The position numbers and the translations under genes are program-made. From Salvia splendens (Eukaryota > Streptophyta > Magnoliopsida > Lamiales > Lamiaceae): 64,000 nucleotides of DNA. The stretch covers positions 2,604,001-2,668,000 of the forward strand of contig NC_056041.1 in the NCBI RefSeq assembly GCF_004379255.2, read 5' to 3'. This document shows positions 1 to 9,465 of this stretch, piece by piece. Under the pieces are notes generated by a model. That model made no database searches. It had not been told where the DNA came from and saw only the letters and a program-made list of their open reading frames with translations. Position 1 is the stretch's first letter; each line of letters opens with the position of its first letter.

Positions 1-212
1 TTCTGTCAACATATGAACATACAGTACTACCAGTAATATGCTTTGATTAAAATTCCCGCAACCGCACGTGTGAAGGAAAATTAAAATACGTAGTGCTCCA
101 CCATACTAAATTAAATACGTCTGCTGACGGCAAACAATTTACGAATTACTTATGTCAAAGGACATGTAAAAATAAAAAATGAATAGGGTTTTTGAGAACG
201 GCTATGATGATA
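1..212. other. AT-rich intergenic sequence
   Basis: No convincing coding frame, RNA gene or repeat was recognised. The sequence is AT-rich spacer next to a MITE. Confidence 0.5.
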
Positions 213-509
213 CTCTCTCCTTCTGTCACAGTTTAAGTTGCCATTTAAGTCGTCTCACTTTAATAGTCACATTTAGAATATAACATATTTGGACATTAAA
301 TTTACACTCAAGTGTCATTACTTTTATAAAAATAAAATTCTAAACATACAAAAAGTTAAAAGGGTCTCACTTTCCACTAACTTACTTCAATTATTACACA
401 CTCCAACAACAACTATCTCACTTAATTTATTATACAATCCACCAATTTCTTAAAACTCGTGTCATAGCTAAATTTTACTCTTAAATTGGTTAAACTGCGA
501 AGGAGGGAG
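213..509. mobile_element. Stowaway-like MITE
   Basis: The left end (CTCTCTCCTTCTGTCACAG) and the inverted right end (ending GAAGGAGGGAG) form imperfect terminal inverted repeats. Both ends are flanked by TA, the target duplication of Tc1/mariner-type Stowaway MITEs. The interior is AT-rich and non-coding, so any transposition would have depended on a transposase made elsewhere. Confidence 0.7.
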
Positions 510-2446
510 TAAATAATTTTATGCTATTGGAGTACTATTTTAAATGATGGTGGAATATTTCGTAACTTGTGAGATATTCTTTCGAGTAAAGTAGTGGGGA
601 AAATGAAAAAGTGATTTAATTTGAGAAGCAGATGATTAGTGTTATGTCAGTGTACTGCTTGTCTGTCACATGCGGAACAGTTCATATGTATGGCTATTTC
701 TATATGCGATAAAATCCAAATTGTAGATTATAGCTACTGCATTCTTTATTATATTATGCCTTATTATAAAATATGCTCTTCATTCAACCTATTCTGCATT
801 TATTTTGTCAGAGTTAAAAAAAAGCCGTGTGAAACGAATTTATAATAAAAATATGGAAGTTTGGAACGAAAGTTCATGAAACTTTCAATTTGGAAATATG
901 GGGGTTTTCTTATGTTAATCCAGAGCACATACAAACTTATCTATGTACAAAGCAACTACTCCAGTATAAATTTATCTCCATTTGATAAAAAAAAGGAACC
1001 TATATTTACTACCACTACATTATATTATACATATGGGATGTAGGCATTCGAAATATATGTAATATGAACATAGGGTTGTATTATATACTAAACTAGTTTT
1101 AAACACTAAACGCCAAACACATCATTATATAATAATGCGGAGTTCATTACAACTTTATTTGTAGTTCATTATAGGGAATTCTAAGATTTAAAAACAATGA
1201 CATCATCATGCATAATTTAGAAATCTGAAATATATTATATGTTTATTATTAGTTTATTATAATGAACTCCATGTTATCATATAATGATGTTTGTTCGACG
1301 TTTAAGATTTAATAGTGGTTCGGTATTGATAATAATCCTATTCCTATGAACATATAATAAATGCAATTATACTATATTTTCTATGTGTAATATATGGCCC
1401 ACTGCATTTTAGAACTGGATAACTTGACATAAGATATCAAAAAGTTATGTGAACGCAACATTTGATATCCCATTTTATATTCTGACTGTTTAATATTCGT
1501 TGCACTAAAGATATTAGTATTCTATTAATAAATATATAAACGTATGTAATTAATTTAAAAAATGAAAATAAACACTCTCATCTCAGCTCCATGTATGGAT
1601 AATCTAAAATGAGTAAATAACTCGTGTAGTAAATTAAATTTTGTTCTCTGTGCATCAAATATTGACTCAATTTGTCATTTGAAACGTCTAAAAAAAATAC
1701 TATTTTATAAAAAAAATTTATCAAATAGATCTCACAGTCTATTCTTATTCCATTATAGAATTAATATATAAAATAAAACTTACATTCCATTCATTTTTTC
1801 TTATATTTCTTTTACAAAATTAATCGATTTCTTCAAACTCGAATCAAGTCCAAATAAATAATTAAACATATATGGAGGGATATATTATTACTATGTGTAG
1901 TAAAAGAGATTGTACCACTACGAAATAATGTCATCTCCATGTTAAGTCAAGCTAACATGGAGATGACGTGGCATGCGGGGGAGCTGAAAATAACGGAGGG
2001 TATCTAACGGCGGCAGATAATGCCGTCAGATGTCGGTGTGAGAGGAAACCTCAATTTGAATGTGGACGCGGAGTCAAAGAAACGTTAGTCGATAATTACA
2101 GTAAAAAAACATAAATTACTTGTAATTACACTAATTACAATCAATGTTCGTAAAATTCACTCATTCGTCTCAATTAAATTATTAAATACGCATAAACGGC
2201 GCAAATAAATAGTCCATATAACAGCCTCACAAATAATTCCATTTTTGAAGTATTAATATTTTTTTGAATGGATATTACTACCTAGCATTCCAGTTTCCAG
2301 TATATAAAGTTTTGAAATTTACACACAGAAACAACGCATAATATACTCATCGATAAATTATTTTGTTTTAAGATTCTGCATGACATATTTGAAAACATAA
2401 AAAATTAATTAACAAAATAGTAGTGAAACCTATATGACGGACTTTA
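510..2446. other. AT-rich intergenic sequence
   Basis: About 1.9 kb of AT-rich DNA. Short open frames here (for example 639-845 and 861-1043) are low-complexity and lack any recognisable domain or supporting splice signals. The only distinct structure seen is the perfect inverted repeat at 1930-1967. Confidence 0.5.
1930..1967. repeat. Perfect 15-bp inverted repeat with 8-nt loop
   Basis: GTCATCTCCATGTTA at 1930-1944 is followed by eight bases and then its exact reverse complement at 1953-1967. It could form a cruciform or a short RNA hairpin. It is much shorter than a usual plant miRNA precursor, and no adjacent terminal motif links it to a known transposon end. Confidence 0.8.
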
Positions 2447-2551
2447 GAGCGTCCCACTGCAGGTGAAAGAGTAGGAGGATAGAATGGTGATGTGGCGGAG
2501 CATAGAGCGCCCTAAAAGGCGGACTATATAGGGCGCCCCATTGTGATGCTC
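2447..2551. mobile_element. PIF/Harbinger MITE fragment (right end)
   Basis: The right end reads CCCATTGTGATGCTC followed by TAA, nearly the same as the right terminus of the longer element at 16282-17193. The preceding ~90 bases (AGGAGGATA, GTGG and GGGCGC motifs) also match that element's 3' part. No matching left terminus was found, so it is probably a truncated copy. The left limit is approximate. Confidence 0.55.
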
Positions 2552-2554
2552 TAA

Positions 2555-3309
2555 TAAATTATAAAATTATAATTTGAACTTCTAGTGATCCATTACCTCC
2601 AAATCTTCAAAACACTTAATCACCCAATTATATAACACAAATCACCCCAAAAATGAAATCAGAAGGAGAAAATAAAATAAATATCTATTTAAATCTCACA
2701 TGTGCCCCTCAAATATAAGATGAAAACAAATTTATTGGAATACAAATAGGATATGGCGTACACGTCTTTAGGTTGGAACCTTTTTTTTTAGTACATCAAC
2801 TATTTCAAATTATCAAATTTGGTCGGCAACATTTTATAATATATTTTAAGGTAACAAACGTGATTAGATGGTTTGAAATGGAGTGGTAATAATAAAGGAA
2901 ACGTCGGTTTTTTTTCCTGCATTAAAATGTACGAGGCATTAATACGAGTTGATTAGCTGTGAATAGGAGACACGTAATAATCATTAAATTGGGTAAATCT
3001 CAACATACATGTAATTAATACGGTTTTCGCTCGAGTCACAGATTTTTAGCTTTATGATTGATTAAAAATTAAATTTGAACTGCTGATATTTTAAGATATG
3101 ATTATCAAGATCCTGTATCTAATTATAATATTCTAAAAAAGGTGCATATTCATATATTAGCACTACTATATCGCTAGAGAAGATATAAAGAATAATATGG
3201 AGTACAAAACAGTGAAAAACACATTCAATGAGTATTAGGCTTGGTATAATAATGGTGGAAATGTCATCATATATACTCCATGTATACATACTAATCATAA
3301 ATAAATATG
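2555..3309. other. AT-rich sequence, displaced upstream region of the FLZ gene
   Basis: No gene was seen. Before gypsy A inserted at AGTAT (3310-3314) this stretch lay directly upstream of what is now 12285, the start of the FLZ leader region. It probably contains the original promoter of that gene, now about 9 kb away. TATA-like runs occur around 3185-3290, but none can be singled out. Confidence 0.45.
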
Positions 3310-3689
3310 AGTATTGATGGGGTACGGACTAAACAAGCCCAATAGCAGTGACGGCCCATCAGCCCAAAGCCCAAGGAAGAGTATCAGTTCGGCATTACCA
3401 AAGAGTTCGGCCCCAGCCTACAGCTCGGTAAAAGCCGACCAATCAAGCTCCACTCTCAGATCGGCAAAAGCTGCTCGGCAATAGTTCAGCAGTTCGGTCT
3501 CAGTATTCGACCGAACTGGAAGATAGTCAACTCATGCAGGATCACATGCAGGATAGTGGACCAAGCACAGAGATAGTGGACTCATGCAGGATCTCATGCA
3601 GGATAGTGGACCCATGCAGGATCTCCATGACCTCCACGACATTCACAACCATCATTAGTGGTGATGCAAGCCACGATCTTAGTTCAATG

Positions 3690-3697
3690 TATAAATA
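3690..3697 (+). promoter_or_regulatory. LTR TATA box
   Basis: TATAAATA lies about 375 bp into the LTR, a typical U3/R position, and is kept in all four gypsy LTRs of the window (also 12052, 37870 and 46992). Transcription would start roughly 30 bp downstream. Confidence 0.7.
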
Positions 3698-3815
3698 GAA
3701 CTCAGATCAGATAAAGAAAGGTTAAGTTCTCTAGAGATCAAATATCAAATAGCAAGTCTGTATTGTAAGCTGTAGAAAACAGATCAAGCAATACAACTCT
3801 GCCCTCTTTTCTTCC

Positions 3816-3851
3816 CGTGGACGTAGATTTACCTCAGTAAATCGAACCACG
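3816..3851 (+). promoter_or_regulatory. Two-tier hairpin in gypsy U5
   Basis: Outer arms CGTGG and CCACG enclose an inner perfect stem GATTTAC-CTCA-GTAAATC. The same outer arms with a different inner stem are found in the copia LTR (52053-52080), so the fold, not just the sequence, appears conserved. Such a hairpin near the R/U5 boundary could act in RNA 3'-end formation or packaging; the role is inferred. Confidence 0.6.
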
Positions 3852-3918
3852 TAAATCTCTGTGTCGTGATCTGCATTTTCCTGCATTCATCACCATCAAA
3901 AATTCGCCCAACCATCAC

Positions 3919-3937
3919 TGGCGCCGTCTGTGGGAAA
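3919..3937 (+). other. Primer-binding site of gypsy A
   Basis: TGGCGCCGTCTGTGGGAAA begins one base after the LTR end, where minus-strand priming by a tRNA occurs. The first nine bases match the 3' end of plant tRNA-Asp, but the rest does not, so the primer tRNA is not assigned. The identical 19-mer is used by the copia element at 47388-47406. Confidence 0.8.
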
Positions 3938-3996
3938 CAGAGAACCAAATTTGTGATAAAGCGAATTTTTGACCCTTTTTCCACCCCAAAAAAAAA

Positions 3997-6108
3997 ATGC
4001 ATACCAGATCACATACTACCCGTAATACCGTTCGTGAAAACCATGAGGAAGCTAGTCCAGCCCGCAGGTCCGGAAAACAGCCTCGGGAGACATCTACTTC
4101 CAGTTTTCACGATGAAGGAACAAGCCGCTCAAAAGGTCCACACACCGAGTCTTCCCAGCAGCCTGATTTGAATGAGGCTGTCAAGCTGTTTTTGGCTGAG
4201 AAGCAGGATGAGTTCTTAGCCTTCCTGCAAAAGAGCCAAGAACCGAAGACGAAAACGGTGGATTCTCCTTCCTCATCCAGACATGAAAGTCACTACCGCA
4301 GTAGTGCCGTGTCTTCCAGGAAGAAGAATCCTCAACCCCGACATGTTCCTGTTCCTCCTCGGTACCGGAATCACAGGAGATCACCATCTCCTCCATACCG
4401 AAGAGATGTCGGGTTCGCCATGTACGGAGCATTGAAGACTCCGTTCTCGGACGATATCACCCGAACTCCCCTTCCACAGAACTACCGAACTCCGTCGATG
4501 ACTTATGACGGGTTGGTGAATCCTCATGACTTCCTGGGACGCTATCAGTATAACATGGCGAACCAGGGTCTCAATGAGGTCCACATGTGCAAGCTGTTTC
4601 CCGAGTTGCTTATCGGGAACGCAAGAAGGTGGTTCGATAGCCTCCCCCAAGGCAGCATTAGATCTTACCGAGATCTAATGGATGCTTTCCACAGGAGGTT
4701 CTTTCAGAAAGCGGAAGCCCGAATCACTTCGGCTCAGCTGCTTTCTATACGTCAAGGTCGCGACGAAAAGATCAGCGACTTTATGACGAGATTCCACAAG
4801 GAATGCCTACAAGTAGATGATCTCAATGATCTACTTGTCATTTCGGCATTCCAAAATGGAATCCTGCCCGGAGCTCTCTACAGAAAGCTCGTGGAATGCA
4901 GTCCGCAAACAGCTCAACAGATGTGGGACATTGCGGACCAGTTCTCCCGTGCCGATGAGGCAGACCGTCGCAAACGGTCTTTAGACAGCTCATCCCGAGG
5001 AGACAGGAGGAAGCCCGATCACAGCGATCAGGGACAAACTCGCCGAACTCCTTTTGGCGATCAGGGACATCCTCGCCGAACTCCTTTTGAAAGGATTCAA
5101 AGGACTCCGGTGCAAGACCGATTGGGGCCACGTCTCAATTCTGAGAAGCCGCCCGCTCAGTTCGTACCATTGAACAAGTCAAGAGCGGAAATTTTCGAAC
5201 TGCATTCCGATATGTTCGAAAAACCAAAGCGGATGACGAAATCGGCCGCGCGTCGACCTCAGGATCAATATTGCTCCTTCCATCAAGACCACGGTCACGA
5301 TACCGACGAGTGCCGACATTTGGCTGCAGGTATTGATGCTCTTGTGAAAGCAGGGACATTAAAAAAATACCAAAGCAAGCAGCCGAAAAAGAACAAAAAG
5401 CAGAGAGGTGCGAACTGCGCTCCTCAGGATCCGAAAAGGCAACAGGATCCCGAAGACGATGACGAGCAGCAATATGATGGAGTAATCCTGACTATTGATG
5501 CTCTCCCTGCCGGGAAGACTAAATCGTCCCTGAAGTCAGAGCGCAGAGGCTTCAATCGAGAGGAGCCAACGCATAAAAGGCTGAAGCAGGACGAAGTGAT
5601 TACATTTTCAGATGCAGATCCCGTCCCGGCCATCTCTCCTCATCAAGACGCTATTGTCATCCAAGCCGGAGTGGCAAACAAACTGATCCACAGAGTGTTT
5701 GTGGATACAGGAGCGTCAGTCAGCATTCTTTTTAAAGAATGTTTCGATAAACTAGAAGTGGATCCAGCTCGGCTTAGTCCGGCACCACTTCCTCTGAAAA
5801 GTTTCGCCCAGGAGGACACCCGCCCTGAAGGTATTATCAGCCTTCCGATCACGGTGGGAAAAGCGCCTACAAGCTCCAGTACGATGATCGAGTTCTTTGT
5901 GGTAAAAGCTCGGTCTCCGTACAACATCATCCTGGGAAGAGACTGGCTCAACGCAGTTCGGGCCGTTTGCTCTACTTATCATCTCACCATCAAGCTCCCC
6001 ACTAAAGGGGGGATAGCGGTCATCCGAGGTGATCAAAAGAGAGCAAAAGAGTGTCTGCAGATTGCGCTTAAAAGTGCCGAGCAATCAGATCGGCATCATC
6101 AAGCATAG
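3997..6108 (+). CDS. gag-pro: Gag-protease polyprotein of gypsy A
   Basis: A 703-residue open frame for the capsid protein and aspartic protease. A Ty3/gypsy Gag core lies around residues 170-290 (with ARRWFDSLP and FHRRFF). A Tat-style zinc finger, C-x2-H-x4-H-x4-C (CSFHQDHGHDTDEC), is near residue 425, followed by a lysine-rich stretch. The protease active site, VDTGAS, is near residue 570, and ILGRDWL near 650 fits the second protease motif. The frame ends at UAG 6106-6108 and continues in the same frame into pol. No stops or frameshifts are seen, so this half of the element is intact. The ATG is the first in frame, about 80 bp after the leader. Confidence 0.9.
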   Translation: MHTRSHTTRNTVRENHEEASPARRSGKQPRETSTSSFHDEGTSRSKGPHTESSQQPDLNEAVKLFLAEKQDEFLAFLQKSQEPKTKTVDSPSSSRHESHYRSSAVSSRKKNPQPRHVPVPPRYRNHRRSPSPPYRRDVGFAMYGALKTPFSDDITRTPLPQNYRTPSMTYDGLVNPHDFLGRYQYNMANQGLNEVHMCKLFPELLIGNARRWFDSLPQGSIRSYRDLMDAFHRRFFQKAEARITSAQLLSIRQGRDEKISDFMTRFHKECLQVDDLNDLLVISAFQNGILPGALYRKLVECSPQTAQQMWDIADQFSRADEADRRKRSLDSSSRGDRRKPDHSDQGQTRRTPFGDQGHPRRTPFERIQRTPVQDRLGPRLNSEKPPAQFVPLNKSRAEIFELHSDMFEKPKRMTKSAARRPQDQYCSFHQDHGHDTDECRHLAAGIDALVKAGTLKKYQSKQPKKNKKQRGANCAPQDPKRQQDPEDDDEQQYDGVILTIDALPAGKTKSSLKSERRGFNREEPTHKRLKQDEVITFSDADPVPAISPHQDAIVIQAGVANKLIHRVFVDTGASVSILFKECFDKLEVDPARLSPAPLPLKSFAQEDTRPEGIISLPITVGKAPTSSSTMIEFFVVKARSPYNIILGRDWLNAVRAVCSTYHLTIKLPTKGGIAVIRGDQKRAKECLQIALKSAEQSDRHHQA

Positions 6109-6114
6109 CAATCA
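6106..6114 (+). promoter_or_regulatory. Candidate stop-codon readthrough site between gag-pro and pol
   Basis: The gag-pro stop is UAG followed by CAA UCA. This fits UAG-CAR-YYA, the leaky stop context known from tobamoviruses. RT follows in the same frame; from the stop to the first pol ATG there are 11 sense codons. Gypsy B keeps the motif exactly (39336-39344). Suppression would give a Gag-Pol fusion at a low ratio. Function is inferred from the motif and frame. Confidence 0.65.
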
Positions 6115-6141
6115 CAACAGCTGGAGTCAGAGGCAAGCGAA

Positions 6142-8040
6142 ATGACCGAAGTCACACCAGAGCCGAACTCAATGACCGTTCAGTTATACGAAGATGATCC
6201 ATCCAGAATGGTCAAGATCGGTTTCGCGGGAACGCCTCTACTCCGGGAAAAGACCATCCAGCTCCTCAAGGAGTACAAAGATGTCTTTGCATGGTCTCCG
6301 TTGGACATGACCGGAGTGCCCTCTGAGGTAATCACTCATCGGTTAAATATTGATCCATCAGTCCGGCCCATAAAACAGAAGCAAAGACTCTTTGCGGCAG
6401 AAAGAAATCAAGTCATCCATGACGAAGTCCGCCAATTACTGAAAGCGGATGTATTATTCGAGGTGAAATATCCCTCTTGGGTGGCCAATCCTGTGATGAT
6501 CAAGAAAAAAGAAGGAGGATGGCGGATGTGCATAGATTTTACCGATCTAAACAAGCACTGTCCTAAAGATTGCTATCCCCTTCCGAACATAGACAAAAAA
6601 GTAGAAGCTTTGATCGGCTTCGAAATTTTCTGTTTTCTTGATTTATACAAAGGCTACCACCAAGTCTTAATGGATGAGAATGATGCTCCAAAAACGGCTT
6701 TCATTACTGACTTCGGCATCTTTGCTTATAAAAAGATGCCGTTCGGTTTAAAGAATGCCGGAGCCACATATCAAAGGATGGTAGATAAGCTTTTTCGGCA
6801 TTTGATCGGAAAGGAGGTTGAAGTGTATGTTGACGACATAGTCGTTAAAAGCAGAAGCACTTCGGAGTACGAAGACAATCTCAAGTCCACTCTCGACGTG
6901 CTCCGAAAAGCCAACCTCAAACTCAATCCCCAAAAATGTACCTTTTTGGTAGATTCGGGAAAGTTTCTAGGTTGTTGGGTTTCAAAGGAATGACTCAAGG
7001 CAAATCCGCTAAAAGTTCAAGTTGTTCAGAACATGGCAATGCCGAAGTCCATACATGATGTGCAAAGGCTAACTGGATGTCTAGCCGCACTGAATAGATT
7101 CCTTTCCCAAGCAGCCGAAAAGCAAATGCCATTCTTCAAAGTGTTAAAGAAGGCACCAAAGTTTGAGTGGGGAGTCGAGCAGAAAAAGGCTTTTGACGAG
7201 CTCAAAAGTTATTTAGCCGAGCTTCCTATTCTCTCTGCTCCAACAGATGCTGAAGTGATATTCTTATACTTAGCGGCATCAGATCAGACCATTAGCGCGG
7301 TGCTTGTACGAGAAGAAGGCCTAAAGCAGCTTCCCATCTACTTTACAAGCCGAGCATTAAGAGGTCCAGAAACAAGGTATCAACCTCTGGAAAAAATTGC
7401 TCTGGCATTAGTAAATGCAGCAAGGAGACTGCGGCCATATTTCTATGCTCACAAGGTATGCGTCTTAACCGATCTTCCACTTCGGCAAGTTTTGACCAAG
7501 CCAGAAGCATCAGGCAGAATCGCCAAATGGGCCATAGAGTTGGGAGAACACTCAATCGAATACCTACCTCGGAAAGCCATCAAGGGACAAGCCTTGGCAG
7601 ATTTTCTTGCAGAAGCAAAGTTCGATCAAGCAATCCCTGTCATTGCCGAACAGAAAAATTCTACCAATGCCGAACTAGCACAGCCCCTGGAATCCGAAGT
7701 AGAGCCACCGGACTGCTGGAGCGGATTCGTAGATGGAGCTTCGAATAAAACGGGAAGTGGAGCTGGTATTTTACTTATCGCTCCCGACGGACACGAGGTA
7801 ACTTACTCACTTCGGTTCTTATTCCCAACTACTAATAATGAAGCCGAATACGAAGCTCTCCTTGCCGGACTTAAGCTAGCGCAAAGTCTATTTATCAAGT
7901 CTCTCAAAATCCATTGTGATTCACAAGTCGTAGTGAATCACATGTTGGGTACAAGTGAAGCCCGTGATGAGAGGATGAGGAAATATTGGGACAAAGCGCA
8001 AAGCATTAGCCGAAGTTTCTCTTATTTTCGGATAATCCGC
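6142..8040 (+). pseudogene. pol: Defective pol (RT and RNase H, integrase deleted) of gypsy A
   Basis: Encodes reverse transcriptase with the YVDDIV catalytic motif, a Ty3-type RNase H, and a second archaeal-like RNase H (FVDGASNKTGSGAG... NNEAEYEALLAGL) typical of Tat elements. Two lesions are visible. A TGA at 6991-6993 replaces the GGA glycine codon present in gypsy B, ending the product at 283 residues counted from the ATG. At 8040/8041 a deletion equal to gypsy B 41271-43078 (1808 bp) removes the end of pol and all of integrase. After the junction only unrelated codons follow, to a stop at 8089-8091. This copy cannot supply RT-integrase. Confidence 0.92.
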
Positions 8041-8117
8041 GCGATAAAACTCGCCGAATTAGGACAAGGGAAAGTCCGATCCAAGCGATAAAACTCGCCA
8101 AATTAGGACACAAGCTT

Positions 8118-8313
8118 AGTCTGGTCAAAGAAATTTACTTCATAAGACCAAAGACGAGTCCGGTCAAAGAAGTTTATTTCATAAGACCGAGGACTAAGTC
8201 CGGTCAAAGAAGTTTACTTCATAAGACCAAAGACGAGTCCGGTCAAAGAAGCTTACTTCATAAGACCGAGGACGAGTCCGGTCAAAGAAGTTTACTTCAT
8301 AAGACCGAGGACG
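8118..8313. repeat. 39-bp tandem array, five units (gypsy A)
   Basis: Five near-identical ~39-bp units, each starting AGTCCGGTCAAAG and ending GACCGAGGACG or GACCAAAGACG. Each unit holds two nested dyads: GGTC...GACC, and GAAGTTTACTTC at the centre. Gypsy B has four units at the same place. The array lies between pol and the 3' end of the antisense gene. Confidence 0.85.
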
Positions 8314-8450
8314 AGCACGATGAAATTTTTTTCGCTGAGCTGTAAATACGCAGTGATAGAAGCGAAATGAAGATTTCATTTATTAAAACTTGTTCGGCAT
8401 ACAATTCTGCTGTCCTACGAGAAGGCGTTACGCCATTACAAAGGACTATT

Positions 8451-9242
8451 CTACTGTCCCTGGTTGCTAAAGTTGAGCCATCTATTCACAAAATCCTCGT
8501 GAAGCCGAGTTCGGGCGTTCTCGGCAGCTGAAGAATAAGCAGGTCGACGAGATGCTCTAATCGACCTACCGCTTCTTCCCTGAGCCCGGGAAGCTCTAGC
8601 ACCTCGGCGGCGAAGAGTCTCTTCACGAAGCATTTGTTGATCTTGCTCACTCATAATCACAGCTCCTCTACGAACTTCAGTCCGTCCTTGTCTTGACGTT
8701 TCCGGTTGCTCCTGAGTCCGTTCTCGTCTTGGCGTTTCCGGCTGTTCCTGAGTTCGTTGCTGACTTGGAGTAAGGTTTTGAGCAAGTGAATCAGGGGTTT
8801 GAGCTGGAGTATGACCATCTGTTAGCGGGAAATGCCTAAGGAATCTCTCGATTGAGGGACGCCGGGAAAGAATGATGTCGTACCGAGAAGCCCAGCGCCG
8901 CAATGATTTCACGACTTGTTGGCAAGCCGAGCTCTCCAGCGCATTGTTCCTCCGGAGTACATGATATTCCTCCCACAGTTCGTCAACTCGTTCCTGAACT
9001 TCAGAGATGGTCATTCCCCCGCGCCTGCAGATGAAATCCTCATACGCAGTCCTCTCAACGACGGCAGTGTTCAGCTCGGCCTCCAGATCTTTCTTTTCGG
9101 ACTCTAAGTCCTTATTGTCGGCCTCCAGCTTCACTAAACAAGCCAAGAGTTCGTCATTCTTCATCTGGTCAGCTATGGCTTTTTTCTCAGCTTCGTCTAA
9201 AGCGGAAGAGTACAGCCGCTTCCAGTGAAGTACCTCCAGCTC
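8451..9242 (-). CDS. Antisense coiled-coil exon of gypsy A (candidate alternative terminal exon)
   Basis: A 264-codon open frame on the minus strand ending in a stop at 8451. It encodes a charged coiled coil (KLEADNKDLESEKKDLEAEL) and then an Arg/Gln/Glu-rich tail with repeats of the type RTQEQPETPRRE. A 3' splice site (CTCTTAAG, then GAGCTGG) lies at its 5' end at 9242, and the frame is open right up to it. AATAAA occurs shortly after the stop. The acceptor phase (0) matches the end of the second exon of the gene at 9466-11328, so it may be an alternative last exon. The gypsy B counterpart (43449-44204) is 12 codons shorter, in frame. Function is unknown; joining is inferred. Confidence 0.55.
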   Translation of the reverse strand, partial: ELEVLHWKRLYSSALDEAEKKAIADQMKNDELLACLVKLEADNKDLESEKKDLEAELNTAVVERTAYEDFICRRGGMTISEVQERVDELWEEYHVLRRNNALESSACQQVVKSLRRWASRYDIILSRRPSIERFLRHFPLTDGHTPAQTPDSLAQNLTPSQQRTQEQPETPRRERTQEQPETSRQGRTEVRRGAVIMSEQDQQMLREETLRRRGARASRAQGRSGRSIRASRRPAYSSAAENARTRLHEDFVNRWLNFSNQGQ

Positions 9243-9465
9243 CTTAAGAGTTCAGAATATAGAGCAGCTATGTCAGTTCGGCATTTCAGATTACTGAGCA
9301 GGTAGTAAACCACAACAGGAGTAAAAGAGAGTACGAAAGGCTATACGAAGACACAAGAGCAGAAAGAAGAATTTTTTCATTCATAAGAAAAATTTTTTTC
9401 TACACAAGGGCTTCAAGGCCGTTTTACAAGAAGGAAGAAACTAAACTAAGAGAAGGGAGACGAAA

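Larger units (their letters stand above)
3315..3917 (+). repeat. Gypsy A 5' LTR
   Basis: Begins TGATGGGG and ends CCATCA. It is the same length as the 3' LTR (11677-12279) and differs from it at two positions: a C/T in the CCACGACATT(C/T)ACAACC stretch and a G/A near CAGATCAA. Contains several GCAGGAT repeats, a TATA box and a U5 hairpin. Confidence 0.95.

Noticed and set aside
1930..1967. Helitron 3' end
   Set aside because: The hairpin is not followed by CTRR at the expected distance, and no matching TC 5' end was found.
7033..8091. Independent gene for RNase H in gypsy A
   Set aside because: It is the continuation of pol after the TGA at 6991, in the same frame as gypsy B pol, ending in non-homologous codons after the integrase deletion.
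8118..8313. CRISPR-like repeat array
   Set aside because: Units are head-to-tail without unique spacers, and the array lies inside a plant retrotransposon.
8194..8379. Minus-strand frame with SYEVNFFDRTRP repeats as a protein
   Set aside because: It is only the translation of the 39-bp tandem array. It follows the antisense gene's likely poly(A) site.
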